Assembly (NCBI GenBank): GCA_027620395.1
Contig: JAQBZY010000016.1
Span: 1-11,245, forward strand
Reading direction: 5' to 3'
DNA: 11,245 nucleotides
DNA from: Pseudomonadota bacterium
Lineage (GTDB): Bacteria > Pseudomonadota > Alphaproteobacteria > Rhodospirillales > Casp-alpha2
Made by a program: the position numbers and the translations under genes. Of the stretch, positions 1 to 7,557 are shown piece after piece; position 1 is the stretch's first letter; each line of letters starts with the position of its first letter. Below the pieces are notes generated by a model, which saw only the letters and a program-made list of their open reading frames with translations, was not told where the DNA came from and did no database searches.

Positions 1-858
1 ACCGGCGGCGTCATCGTCGAACAGGTGGTGCGCCCGACCGGGCTGATCGATCCGGAATGCTTTATCAGGCCGGTTGAAACCCAAGTCGACGATTTGCTTG
101 GTGAATGCCGCGCCGTCGCCGCCAAAGGCATGCGGGTGCTGGTCACGACACTGACCAAGCGGATGGCCGAGGACCTGACGGAATACCTGCACGAACATGG
201 CGTCCGGGTCCGCTACATGCATTCCGACATCGAAACCCTGGAGCGGATCGAGATCATCCGGGATTTAAGGCTCGGCGCCTTCGACGTGCTGATCGGCATC
301 AATTTGTTGCGCGAAGGCTTGGATATTCCGGAATGCGGCCTGGTGGCGATCCTCGATGCCGACAAGGAAGGATTTCTCCGCTCGAAGACGTCCTTGGTGC
401 AGACCATCGGCCGCGCGGCTAGGAACATCGACGGCCGGGTGATCCTGTATGCTGATCGGATGACCGCCAGCCTCGATTACGCCATCGGCGAAACCAACCG
501 CCGCCGCACCAAACAGACGGCCTACAACGAGGAACACGGCATCACGCCGCAGAGCATCAAGAAGGGGATCGGCAGCATCATCGAAAGCGTCTATGAGCAG
601 GACTACTTGACCGTCGATACCGGGGTCACAGGCGAGACCGAACTGGTCGGCCACAACATCCAGGCCGTGCTGGCGAGCCTGAATTCACGCATGCAAAGCG
701 CCGCCGCCGAGCTGGAATTCGAGGAGGCGGCGAGGCTCAGAGACGAAATCCGGCGCCTGGAAGCGCACGAGCTTGGCCTCGACCGGCCGGGCATTTCCGG
801 CAAGGCGCGGGCGTCGTGGCAGCCGGAAGGCAAAAAGAATAAGCGCCGGGGGCGGTGA
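1..858 (+). CDS. uvrB: UvrABC excinuclease subunit B, C-terminal part (5' end outside window)
   Basis: UvrB is the helicase-like damage-verification subunit of nucleotide excision repair. It is loaded by UvrA and recruits UvrC to cut beside the lesion. The frame is open from base 1, so the start lies upstream; about 285 residues are visible of a protein usually near 670-700. What is seen is the second helicase lobe: the [14 protein letters not shown] segment, the LREGLDIPE motif, and motif [11 protein letters not shown], which contains the arginines that contact ATP. Near the end is a UVR domain ([17 protein letters not shown]), the coiled hairpin that binds UvrC, followed by a basic tail KKNKRRGR. 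The stop TGA is at 856-858, only 19 bases from the stop of the convergent methyltransferase gene. No clear terminator separates them. Confidence 0.97.
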   Translation, partial: TGGVIVEQVVRPTGLIDPECFIRPVETQVDDLLGECRAVAAKGMRVLVTTLTKRMAEDLTEYLHEHGVRVRYMHSDIETLERIEIIRDLRLGAFDVLIGINLLREGLDIPECGLVAILDADKEGFLRSKTSLVQTIGRAARNIDGRVILYADRMTASLDYAIGETNRRRTKQTAYNEEHGITPQSIKKGIGSIIESVYEQDYLTVDTGVTGETELVGHNIQAVLASLNSRMQSAAAELEFEEAARLRDEIRRLEAHELGLDRPGISGKARASWQPEGKKNKRRGR

Positions 859-877
859 TGGCTCGCCGGAACGCGGG

Positions 878-1501
878 TCAATCGGCAACGCCGAAATACT
901 TAAACACCACCATGAAATTATTGGCCGGCATTTTCACCGTTTCCGTGATCTGGAAGCCCATCCGACGGGCTTCGAGTGCAACGTCGTCGAGGTTTCGGAT
1001 GCCCCATTGCCGATTCTCGGCGCGGAGGCGTTGATCGAACGCCTCGTTCGAAGCTGCCGTATGCTTGCCGCCGATTTTGTAGGGACCATAGAGCACCAGC
1101 GTGCCGTCGATCTTGAGTGACGCGGCCCCGTTCCGGATTAATCCGAGGCCGGCTTCCCAGGGCGCGATGTGGATCATGTTGGCGCAATAGACGGCGTCCA
1201 ACTCAGAAAACGGCCAGCTTTCGGCCGTCGCGTCCAAGGTGATCGGCGCTCGCAAATTGCTGGCCCCGGAAGCATCGCGCCAAGCGTCGATGGAGGCGAG
1301 CATCGATCCGTCCGGGTCGCTCGGCTGCCAATCGAGGCCCGGCATGGCGTCGGCGAAATGCGCCGCGTGCTGGCCGGTGCCGGCGGCGATCTCGAGAATG
1401 CGTCCCTGTTTCGGCAGAATCCGCCTGAGCACGTCCAGAATCGGCGCCTTGTTCCGCTCGGCCGATGCCGAGACGGCTTGGGCATATTTCCCGCGGTCCA
1501 T
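878..1501 (-). CDS. DUF938-type class I SAM-dependent methyltransferase
   Basis: The predicted protein has 207 residues and matches the DUF938 family of small class I methyltransferases; its substrate is unknown. The N-terminal ASAERNKAPILDVL segment (12-25) and motif I LEIAAGTGQH (36-45) form the SAM-binding start of the Rossmann fold. WQPSD (58-62) is the family motif after strand 2, and NMIHIAPW (108-115) follows strand 4. An upstream ATG at 1564 would add 21 residues. The start at 1501 is preferred because GGAG lies 7 bases ahead of it and because family homology begins just after it. The gene is divergent from fdxA and convergent with uvrB, so it is probably transcribed alone. The family is clear; the biochemical role is not. 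Confidence 0.9.
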   Translation of the reverse strand: MDRGKYAQAVSASAERNKAPILDVLRRILPKQGRILEIAAGTGQHAAHFADAMPGLDWQPSDPDGSMLASIDAWRDASGASNLRAPITLDATAESWPFSELDAVYCANMIHIAPWEAGLGLIRNGAASLKIDGTLVLYGPYKIGGKHTAASNEAFDQRLRAENRQWGIRNLDDVALEARRMGFQITETVKMPANNFMVVFKYFGVAD

Positions 1502-1683
1502 GCTTTGGCTCCGAAGTCGTTGCGCAATTCGGCCAAAGGTGCCGACAGGCCCAGGCCGGAACAAGTTAAATCCGCAGTTTTCCTATGGTTGTCTAGGTCG
1601 AAAGGCTGTGCTACGCAACGGTCAACGGTTCTGGCGGACGTCCCTCTGTTGTTCGCCAGGGCATCATCCGAGCGGAGTTCCCA
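1502..1683. promoter_or_regulatory. Divergent intergenic region between methyltransferase and fdxA
   Basis: This 182-base gap must hold promoters for both divergent genes, but no convincing -35/-10 pair is visible on either strand. Two structures stand out. A perfect tandem 7-mer, CAACGGT twice, lies at 1616-1629. A stem-loop follows, with CTGGCGGAC (1631-1639) pairing to GTTCGCCAG (1651-1659) with one G-T wobble and an 11-base loop. The stem-loop sits just upstream of the fdxA ribosome binding site GGAG (1674-1677). It could be an operator or a leader hairpin. Confidence 0.35.
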
Positions 1684-2019
1684 ATGACCTACATCGTCAC
1701 CGAAAATTGCATCAAATGTAAGTTCCAGGACTGCGTCGAGGTCTGCCCTGTCGACTGCTTCTATGTAGGCGAGAACTTCCTGGTCATTCATCCCGACGAA
1801 TGCATCGATTGCGGCGTTTGCGAACCGGAATGCCCGGCCGAGGCGATCGTCCCCGATACTGAACCGGGGATTGAGAAATGGCTTGAGATCAACACAAAGT
1901 TCGCCTCCATATGGCCGAATATCAGCCGCAAGGGTGAAAGTCCGGCCGACGCCGAGGAATGGAAAGATAAGCCCGGCAAGCTTCAGTATTTCAGCGAAAA
2001 ACCCGGCGAGGGCACATAA
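1684..2019 (+). CDS. fdxA: 7Fe-type ferredoxin FdxA ([3Fe-4S][4Fe-4S])
   Basis: This is a small cytoplasmic electron carrier of 111 residues, the usual length for the Azotobacter FdI/FdxA type. All nine cysteines expected of that family are present at residues 9, 12, 17, 21, 25, 40, 43, 46 and 50. After removal of Met these become 8, 11, 16, 20, 24, 39, 42, 45 and 49, exactly the Azotobacter FdI numbering. By homology, 8, 16 and 49 hold the 3Fe cluster and 20, 39, 42 and 45 hold the 4Fe cluster. The C-terminal extension (about 60-111) with [10 protein letters not shown] is typical of the family. GGAG lies 6 bases ahead of the ATG. The redox partner is not evident from the neighbours. A fdxA-carD neighbourhood is common in alphaproteobacteria. 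Confidence 0.97.
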   Translation: MTYIVTENCIKCKFQDCVEVCPVDCFYVGENFLVIHPDECIDCGVCEPECPAEAIVPDTEPGIEKWLEINTKFASIWPNISRKGESPADAEEWKDKPGKLQYFSEKPGEGT

Positions 2020-2137
2020 CTATCTGTAATATATACATTTTTAGGCCATTTACGGAACCTCTTCAGGGCTGACCGGCGGCGGCCTTTCCCCGGCCCTACA
2101 TTTGTGGTATGGTTCTGCCAATGGCGCAAAGCCGAAT

Positions 2138-2266
2138 GGGGCCCCTTGGGCCCCGTTCTTGCGACCGAAACGGGTGATCGAAACGGCGGCAATGGGCCGC
2201 TGCGTTGAGTTGATCGCCGCAACCAATTAAGGGTCCTGGAGCCGGTTGGCGAGTCGGGGCCCTTTT
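2138..2266 (+). promoter_or_regulatory. Foldable fdxA-carD intergenic region: candidate carD leader or small RNA
   Basis: The 254-base gap 2020-2273 has no gene but much dyad symmetry. GGGGCCC (2138-2144) pairs with GGGCCCC (2148-2154) around a 3-base loop. A bulged rod at 2173-2218 stacks three helices: GGTGATC with GATCGCC, AACG with CGTT, and GCGGC with GCCGC, closed by loop AATGG. CGGGGCCC (2255-2262) can pair with GGGCCCCG (2148-2155) and runs straight into TTTT (2263-2266). The two uses of 2148-2155 exclude each other, as expected of an attenuator. It could be an untranslated leader acting on carD or a separate RNA ending at the T run. No known RNA family was recognised. Confidence 0.4.
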
Positions 2267-2273
2267 CGGTGGA

Positions 2274-2792
2274 ATGATGAGCAAAGCAAAAACAGCGACA
2301 GTCGAAATGTTATTTAATCCCGGCGACTTCGTGGTCTATCCGACGCATGGCGTCGGCAAAGTCATGAGCGTCGAGGAAGAAACCATCGCCGGGCACAAGT
2401 TGGAGTTGTTCGTTATCAGCTTCGACCGCGACCGGATGACGCTCCGGGTGCCGGTGTTCAAGGCCGCCAATTCGGGGCTCCGCAAGCTGTCCTCGAAAAA
2501 GCGGATGGACGAAGCGGTCCAGACCCTCAAGGGCCGGGCCCGAATCAAGCGGACCATGTGGAGCCGCCGGGCCCAGGAATACGAGCTCAAGATCAACTCC
2601 GGAGATCCGGTGTCGATTGCCGAAGTGGTGCGCGATCTACACCGCAACGTCGGCCAGCCCGATCAATCGTTCAGCGAACGGCAGATCTACGAGCAGGCCC
2701 GCGACCGGCTGGCGTCCGAACTTGCCGCCGTCGAAAAGACCGACCTCGAAAAAGCGACACAGAAGCTCGAACAAATCCTGCAGGCGGCCTGA
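2274..2792 (+). CDS. carD: CarD/CdnL family RNA polymerase-binding transcription regulator
   Basis: CarD/CdnL proteins bind the RNA polymerase beta subunit and stabilise open promoter complexes, notably at rRNA and other growth-related promoters. The 172-residue product has the N-terminal RNAP-interacting Tudor-like domain (about 13-72, with NPGDFVVYPTHGVGKV at 15-30). The C-terminal helical DNA-binding domain (about 75-172) includes MWSRRAQEYE at 95-104; its Trp96 matches the conserved Trp that contacts the upstream edge of the transcription bubble in studied homologues. Two ATGs are in tandem at 2274 and 2277. The only purine-rich site, GGTGGA at 2268-2273, is closely spaced to both, so the start is uncertain by one codon. 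The foldable stretch upstream suggests leader-level control. The next gene begins 23 bases after the stop. Confidence 0.95.
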   Translation: MMSKAKTATVEMLFNPGDFVVYPTHGVGKVMSVEEETIAGHKLELFVISFDRDRMTLRVPVFKAANSGLRKLSSKKRMDEAVQTLKGRARIKRTMWSRRAQEYELKINSGDPVSIAEVVRDLHRNVGQPDQSFSERQIYEQARDRLASELAAVEKTDLEKATQKLEQILQAA

Positions 2793-2815
2793 TCGGGCCG
2801 TCGCCGGGAGCTAGT

Positions 2816-3295
2816 GTGCCGACAGTGCCGGGCGGCCTCCCAGAAAAGATCGTGTCGGGCGCCCAGACCGGCGTCGACCGCGCCGCGCTTGATGTCGCGC
2901 TCGCCGTTGGGCTCAAGGCCGGCGGCTGGGTGCCGAAGGGGCGGCGCGCCGAGGACGGTCCGATCGACGGCTATTATCCTGTCCGCGAAACCGCCGGCAC
3001 CGATTACGCCGGGCGGACACTCAAAAACGTCGAGGATTCCGACGCCACGCTGATTTTGACCCGAGGCGAGCCCGAGGGTGGCACCAAGCTCGCCCTCGAT
3101 CATGCTCGGGCCACCGCGAAACCATTCCTGATCGTCGACTTGGGTCGCAGCCGTTCGCCGCTCGCGGCACTCAAGTGGTTGGAAGCGAAGCGGCCAAAAG
3201 TCCTAAATGTCGCCGGGCCGCGTGAAAGCGAGGCCGGCGGCATTTACGACGAGGCGACGGCGTTTTTGAAAAATTTGTTCACGCTGGCTGGGTGA
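2816..3295 (+). CDS. YpsA-like SLOG family protein (annotated in databases as putative molybdenum carrier)
   Basis: The 159-residue product matches the cpYpsA-related SLOG family. SLOG proteins are Rossmann-like and are thought to bind nucleotides or nucleotide-derived ligands; the old name 'putative molybdenum carrier' lacks strong functional support. The nucleotide-binding loop SGAQTGVDRAALD is at residues 14-26. A GYYPVRET segment (52-59), DSDATLILTRG (75-84) and EGGTKLALDHA (87-97) follow in the family order. The frame stays open upstream inside carD. The GTG at 2816 is chosen because GGGAG (2806-2810) lies 5 bases ahead and homology starts right after it. With 23 bases to carD, the two are probably cotranscribed. 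The physiological role is unknown. Confidence 0.85.
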   Translation: MPTVPGGLPEKIVSGAQTGVDRAALDVALAVGLKAGGWVPKGRRAEDGPIDGYYPVRETAGTDYAGRTLKNVEDSDATLILTRGEPEGGTKLALDHARATAKPFLIVDLGRSRSPLAALKWLEAKRPKVLNVAGPRESEAGGIYDEATAFLKNLFTLAG

Positions 3296-3303
3296 ATTCG
3301 CTC

Positions 3304-3410
3304 CTCCTTCGAGACGGCCTGCCAGCCTCCTCAGGATGAGGCGAACTATTTAATACCGAATAAATCACCTCATGCTGAGGAGGGCACGTAGTGCCCGTCT
3401 CGAAGCATGC
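3304..3410. repeat. Large imperfect palindromic intergenic repeat between convergent genes
   Basis: The two halves are inverted copies of each other. CCTTCGAGACGG (3306-3317) mirrors CCGTCTCGAAG (3395-3405), and CCTCCTCAGGATGAGG (3326-3341) mirrors CCTCATGCTGAGGAGG (3368-3383) with one mismatch. An AT-rich spacer of 26 bases separates the arms, and a smaller hairpin GGGCAC-GTA-GTGCCC is nested at 3382-3396. Repeats built on a 'GAGACGG...CTCAGGATGAGG' theme are widespread between genes in alphaproteobacterial genomes. This copy lies between two converging genes and could act as a bidirectional transcript end, or may just be a non-autonomous mobile repeat. A purely local hairpin is less likely because the long arms are made of that repeat theme. 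Confidence 0.8.
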
Positions 3411-3460
3411 CAGCGGGGCGATATTTTTCCTAATGGGACAAGTCACGCATTGCTTGGCGC

Positions 3461-4948
3461 CTACTTGGTGACGATCTTGACCTTTTCGCCGACCGCCAAG
3501 CCGTCGCCGAGAACGTTCATATTGAGCGCATGGAACCAAGCGTCGCTGAATCGTCCAAATGGCATCGAATTTGCGAAAATCACCGGCGTGTCGCCGGCCC
3601 TGACGGTGGTGACGCGGATCCGTGGCGGCAGAACGCCGTCGGCTTCAGCCTTGCTCATGGCACGGAACGAATAAGTGGTGCGTCTCAGCGCGTCCGACAT
3701 CCGTCCGCTCAACTGCGGCGGGGTCACGAATGTGAAACGGTAGATATGATCGCGGTCGAGACGGATGGCGACCAGACGAATATCGCGGATGCCCGTGCTG
3801 GTATTGGCGCGGGCCTGGCCGGTGGCGGCATCCAAACCGTTGATGGTGATTTGTTCGACACCGCTCAATGTCAGCTTGGCGCCCCAGGCTGATCGCAGAT
3901 AATCACGCAAATTCGGCATGCCGCTGGCGACGCGTGGATCCTCGGCGTCGAAAATGATTGCCGTCCCCTGGCTGTCGGCGGCGGAGACCTTGCTTGGCGT
4001 ATTGGCGATCTTCATGCCGGGCGGAAAAGTGAACCGGAATCCCAAATCAGGATGAATGAAGTCGTTCTCGCGCACGAAGCCCTGTTTCGGATCGTCGCCG
4101 AAGATGATGCCGTCGATCCGGTCCAGGAACGGCGCGCGGCCGATGATCGCATCCTTCGGCGTCGAGGTGTCGGCCAAATGCGCTGCCTGTTGAATCCGCT
4201 CCGCCGTTCTCGGATGCGTCGACATGACCGAAAAAATATCCGCTGGCCGGCCCTCTTTCTTGGCCTCGATCCGGGTATTGGCATCGAGCTTGGAGAAAAA
4301 AGTCTTGAGCGCATGTGGATCGTAGCCGGCGCGGGTCATGTAGCGGACGCCCAGGCGATCGGCCTCCATTTCCTGGGTGCGGGAGTAGCCTTGCAGCGCC
4401 GCCTGCGCCCCCAGCGAGGCAAGATTGCCGACGCCGGACGGCACGCCCAACATGCTGCCGACGACGCCCAAGGCGGTGAGGCCGAGGTTGGTCGCCATTG
4501 CTGACGAATATCGGGCCGCCGTATGCCTGGCACTGACGTGGCCGATTTCGTGGCCAATGACGCCGGCGAGTTCCGCCTCGTCCTCGCAAAGTGCGATTAG
4601 GCCGCGGCTGATGTACACGTACCCGCCCGGCAGCGCGAAGGCGTTCACGGTCTTGTCGTTCAAGACGGTGAAACGGAACTTCTGATTGGGAATTTCCGAA
4701 ACCGCGGTCAGACGCTGACCAATCGATGTGACATAGGCGGCGAGCTGGGCGTCGGAATAAGCGCCACCGAATTCCTTCAGCATCTTCGGGTTTTCCTCGG
4801 CGCCGACGCGGGCTTCGTCTTCTTCCGACATGAAGGCGGTGAAACTTTGCTCACCGGTGGCGCGGTTGGTCTCGCAGCCGCCGAGCACTATCGGCAACAG
4901 CAAGGCGCCCGCAAGGATACCCGGCCAGGATTTGGCGAACCGAGCCAT
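3461..4948 (-). CDS. M48 family metalloprotease, lipoprotein with C-terminal LysM-like segment
   Basis: This is a 495-residue zinc protease of the BepA/YfgC type, probably anchored to a membrane on the periplasmic side and acting in quality control of envelope proteins. The N-terminus is a lipoprotein signal with lipobox LGGC (22-25), so Cys25 would be lipidated. The zinc site is HEIGH (133-137), and the third ligand should come from EMEADRLG (193-200). VNAFALPGGYVYISRGL (101-117) precedes the site as is typical for M48. The middle (about 285-430) is a poorly conserved beta-rich region. The last 60 residues (PPRIRVTTVRAGDTP onward) resemble a LysM-like module found at the end of many alphaproteobacterial homologues. 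GGAG lies 8 bases ahead of the ATG. It follows gluQ and the nuclease on the same strand after 76 bases, so cotranscription is possible. No TPR domain was recognised, unlike E. coli BepA. Confidence 0.93.
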   Translation of the reverse strand: MARFAKSWPGILAGALLLPIVLGGCETNRATGEQSFTAFMSEEDEARVGAEENPKMLKEFGGAYSDAQLAAYVTSIGQRLTAVSEIPNQKFRFTVLNDKTVNAFALPGGYVYISRGLIALCEDEAELAGVIGHEIGHVSARHTAARYSSAMATNLGLTALGVVGSMLGVPSGVGNLASLGAQAALQGYSRTQEMEADRLGVRYMTRAGYDPHALKTFFSKLDANTRIEAKKEGRPADIFSVMSTHPRTAERIQQAAHLADTSTPKDAIIGRAPFLDRIDGIIFGDDPKQGFVRENDFIHPDLGFRFTFPPGMKIANTPSKVSAADSQGTAIIFDAEDPRVASGMPNLRDYLRSAWGAKLTLSGVEQITINGLDAATGQARANTSTGIRDIRLVAIRLDRDHIYRFTFVTPPQLSGRMSDALRRTTYSFRAMSKAEADGVLPPRIRVTTVRAGDTPVIFANSMPFGRFSDAWFHALNMNVLGDGLAVGEKVKIVTK

Positions 4949-5024
4949 GATGTCGTCTCCGTTAATTCCCTCGATGGTTCCAATTTAGGTCGGTTCAGGG
5001 GCGCCGCCAACCACCGAACGACGC

Positions 5025-5828
5025 TCAAGGCGTCCGGCGGTCGGTCACGGGCTCGATCTGCTCGGGATGGGTGGCGACGATCATCGGCCCGTTCCGGTCT
5101 TTTAGCCAACCACGGACCCGAATTCGAGCCCCTTGCAGACGCAGCGGGTCGGTGTCGGCGAACAGCGGCACATCGGCTTTTTCAATGGTGACGGTGAAGT
5201 CGGTCCGCCAGTCGGCACCGAAATTGAGATAGACCGTACCTTTGATTTTGGCTGTGGCGCGGACCCGACCTTCGATCACTTGGAACGAGCCGAGCAACGG
5301 CTTTAGAGCGTCGGCGGCGGGATCGCGAATGGCGTAAAAGGAGTTGCCCCAGATGCCGAGGCCGGCCGCCCGGGCCTCTCGTTCCAGCGCCAACATTTCG
5401 GCGACCCGCCAGCGGTTGTCCCTGAAGCTGTAGACCCGGGCCATGCCAAGCCGCAGCATCTCGCCCTGCAGCCAAAGCGCCGCGATACCGTCCTCGGCGA
5501 TTTCCAAATGCGCCAGCCAGCGGTTGTAGCGGTCCTTCCGGACGCCGCCGAAGCGGAGCCTGACTGTCCGGCCAAGGGCCAAAAGCGCCAACGCCGCCTT
5601 GCTCTCATCGGCGAGTGGCCAGGTCTTGAAATTGCGCCGGCCGAGCGGCAGCTTCGGCGCCTGGATGCCGACCAGACGGATTTCTCGGCTGTCCTCGATC
5701 GGCTCGGCGAGCAGAACCGTATCGCCATCGACGATCTCGGCGATCCGACCCAGGAAATCGTCGGCGAAGGCGGGCGCCGACGATACAGCCCAGACCATCA
5801 AGATCAGCGTCCGAATTGGGCGCCGCAT
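5025..5828 (-). CDS. Secreted thermonuclease-like (SNase family) protein
   Basis: The 267-residue product begins with a signal peptide (hydrophobic ILMVWAVSS, likely cut after APAFA at residue 22), so it should be exported. The staphylococcal nuclease fold follows (about 25-160). Equivalents of the SNase active-site residues are visible: DGDT at 34-37 (calcium-binding Asp), Arg51 in IRLVGIQAPK, Glu75 in ADESKAA, and Arg103 in DRYNR. With both arginines and the glutamate in place, activity is plausible. The last 85 residues form an extra beta-rich, OB-like segment of unknown role. The start is ATG 5828 or GTG 5831. The gluQ stop TGA (5830-5828) overlaps both, in the string GTGATG, so translation is probably coupled to gluQ. 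The substrate in the cell is unknown. Confidence 0.88.
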   Translation of the reverse strand: MRRPIRTLILMVWAVSSAPAFADDFLGRIAEIVDGDTVLLAEPIEDSREIRLVGIQAPKLPLGRRNFKTWPLADESKAALALLALGRTVRLRFGGVRKDRYNRWLAHLEIAEDGIAALWLQGEMLRLGMARVYSFRDNRWRVAEMLALEREARAAGLGIWGNSFYAIRDPAADALKPLLGSFQVIEGRVRATAKIKGTVYLNFGADWRTDFTVTIEKADVPLFADTDPLRLQGARIRVRGWLKDRNGPMIVATHPEQIEPVTDRRTP

Positions 5829-6673
5829 CACGTTGCCGCCAATCCGGTAAGTGCGCGAACCTCGGCTGGTGTCCGCCCAGCCTCCCGCAAGGACCGGATC
5901 GTCGCTGCCCGGTCGCGTTTGGCGAGCCGGCGGCCCCGAGTGTCGGTCAATAAGCGGTGATGCCGGTAAAGTGGCGTCGGCAATCCGAGCAACGCCTGAA
6001 GCAATCGATGTATGTCGGTGGCATCGTTCAAGTCCTCGCCGCGCGTCACCAGCGTCACGCCTTGCAAGGCGTCGTCGACGGTGACCGAAAGGTGATAGCT
6101 GGTCGGCACTTCCTTGCGGGCCAGCACGATGTCGCCGAACCGTTCCGGCCGGGCCGCGATCTTGCCTCGGCTATCGTCTTGCCACGATAGCGGGCCGGCA
6201 CGCCGGCAAGCTGCGGCCATGTCGAGCCGAAGTGCGTGCGCTTGACCAGTGGCAACTCGCTCGCGGCGCTCGCCGGCGGCAATCGTTCGGCAGATGCCGG
6301 GATAGACCGGCCCGTCCGGTCCCTGTGGCGCGCCGCCGGCGGCGGCGATTTCATCGGCGATGTCCTTCCGGGTGCAGAAACACGGATAGATCAGGCCCCC
6401 ACCGGCAAGCCGGTCGAGCGCGGCTTGGTAATCGGGCAAGTGTTCGGACTGCCGGCGGACTGGCGTTTCCCAGGCCAGGCCGAGCCAAGCCAAGTCTTCG
6501 GAGATGGCAGTGTCGAATTCAGACCGGCACCGGCCCGGGTCGATGTCTTCGATCCTGAGCAGGAATCGTCCGCCGGCATCGTGCGCCGCTTGCGCCGCGA
6601 ACAGAGCCGAATAGGCGTGCCCAAGATGTAGATATCCGGTCGGGCTTGGCGCGAATCGGGTGACGACGGTCAT
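5828..6673 (-). CDS. gluQ: Glutamyl-Q tRNA(Asp) synthetase (GluQRS)
   Basis: GluQRS is a truncated paralogue of glutamyl-tRNA synthetase that lacks the anticodon-binding domain. It attaches glutamate to the queuosine base of tRNA(Asp). The 281-residue length fits the family and excludes full GluRS (about 470). FAPSPTGYLHLGH (7-19) holds the HIGH-type ATP motif, and LLRIEDIDPGR (38-48) the glutamate-binding segment. CFC (98-100) with YPGIC (124-128) forms the zinc site pattern CxC...Yx3C that is typical of GluQRS. LVTRGEDL (208-215) and RRLAKRD (248-254), the KMSKS equivalent, complete the catalytic core. AGGA lies 9 bases ahead of the ATG. It is the first gene of the minus-strand run, and its stop overlaps the nuclease start. 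Confidence 0.95.
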   Translation of the reverse strand: MTVVTRFAPSPTGYLHLGHAYSALFAAQAAHDAGGRFLLRIEDIDPGRCRSEFDTAISEDLAWLGLAWETPVRRQSEHLPDYQAALDRLAGGGLIYPCFCTRKDIADEIAAAGGAPQGPDGPVYPGICRTIAAGERRERVATGQAHALRLDMAAACRRAGPLSWQDDSRGKIAARPERFGDIVLARKEVPTSYHLSVTVDDALQGVTLVTRGEDLNDATDIHRLLQALLGLPTPLYRHHRLLTDTRGRRLAKRDRAATIRSLREAGRTPAEVRALTGLAAT

Positions 6674-6867
6674 GCGGCGGCGGGTTCCTGCAACGGGTCG
6701 GCAAGGCGATTGAGCCTAGGTTTCAAATGGAGATCACCATAGAGCATTTCTCGCCCAGGTGCTTGTTTTGGCGGCAAACCGTCGCCGCCGGCTTATTCGC
6801 CGCTCGGGATTTGCTCTAGCAAAGTTTTCCGGATACTTCTTGCATCAGAGATGATCCGGAGCCGCTC
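6674..6867. promoter_or_regulatory. Divergent intergenic region between gluQ and esterase, with inverted repeats
   Basis: This gap must carry promoters for both divergent genes, though no strong -35/-10 pair could be assigned. A short perfect inverted repeat TTTGCT-CT-AGCAAA lies at 6810-6823 and could be an operator. CCGGAT (6829-6834) can pair with ATCCGG (6854-6859), reinforced by CATC (6843-6846) with GATG (6850-6853). That hairpin would bury part of the esterase ribosome binding site GGAG (6858-6861). Confidence 0.3.
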
Positions 6868-7557
6868 ATGACCGATGACCAGGAAATCGTAAGACTCTCC
6901 GGCCCCGCCGTCGATCCTGCCAATGGCAGGAAACCCCGCCAGTTGGTGATGTTCTGCCACGGCGTCGGTTCCGACGGGGAAGACCTGATCGGGCTCGCGC
7001 CGTATTGCCAGCGCGTTCTTCCCGACGCCCGGTTTGTCGCGCCGAATGCGCCGTTCCCATTCGAAAGCGCGCCGTTCGGTTATCAATGGTTCAGCCTCAA
7101 CAACGCCGGCCCGGACGGCCGCTTGGACGGCGCCCGAATGGCGGCGCCGATACTCAACGCTTTCATCGATGCCGAACTCGGTGCGCATGGGCTCACCGAC
7201 AGGGATCTGGCCTTAGTCGGGTTCTCGCAGGGCGCCATGATGTGCCTGCATGTCGGTCTCCGTCGGCCGAAGCTGGTGGCCGGCGTCTTGGCCTATTCCG
7301 GGATGCTGGTTGGCCCGGATGTCTTGGAAAGCGAAATCCGCGCCAAGCCGCCGGTTTTGTTGTGCCATGGTCAAGCCGACGAAGTCGTGCCGTTCGACTT
7401 CATGCCGGCCGCGCTGGAAGCGCTCAGGGGCGTCGGTGTCCGGGCCGAGGGCTTGGGCCGGCCTGGGCTCGGACACGGCCTTGACGACGACGGCATCAAG
7501 GCCGGAATGTTTTTCCTTGCCGATTGTTTCGGCATCGATTTGCAAGGCTTGAAATAA
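6868..7557 (+). CDS. Alpha/beta hydrolase, phospholipase/carboxylesterase family
   Basis: This 229-residue cytoplasmic serine hydrolase is of the Abhydrolase_2 (phospholipase/carboxylesterase) family, which typically hydrolyses short-chain esters or acylated small molecules; its natural substrate is unknown. The catalytic triad is complete: Ser120 in GFSQGAMM (nucleophile elbow GxSxG), Asp171 in HGQADEVVPF, and His203 in LGHGLDDDGI. The oxyanion-hole segment is FCHGVGSDGEDL (29-40). There is no signal peptide. GGAG (6858-6861) lies 6 bases ahead of the ATG. It is divergent from gluQ and is followed by the HNH gene after 118 bases on the same strand; joint transcription is possible but not evident. 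Confidence 0.92.
   Translation: MTDDQEIVRLSGPAVDPANGRKPRQLVMFCHGVGSDGEDLIGLAPYCQRVLPDARFVAPNAPFPFESAPFGYQWFSLNNAGPDGRLDGARMAAPILNAFIDAELGAHGLTDRDLALVGFSQGAMMCLHVGLRRPKLVAGVLAYSGMLVGPDVLESEIRAKPPVLLCHGQADEVVPFDFMPAALEALRGVGVRAEGLGRPGLGHGLDDDGIKAGMFFLADCFGIDLQGLK

Noticed and set aside
1174..1791. Minus-strand frame of 205 codons across fdxA start and the methyltransferase gene
   Set aside because: It runs through the fdxA cysteine motifs on the opposite strand and overlaps the supported methyltransferase in another frame; no domain is recognisable.
2118..2266. 6S RNA or signal recognition particle RNA in the fdxA-carD gap
   Set aside because: A rod-like fold is possible, but none of the conserved 6S or SRP RNA sequence motifs could be found by eye, so no family name is given.
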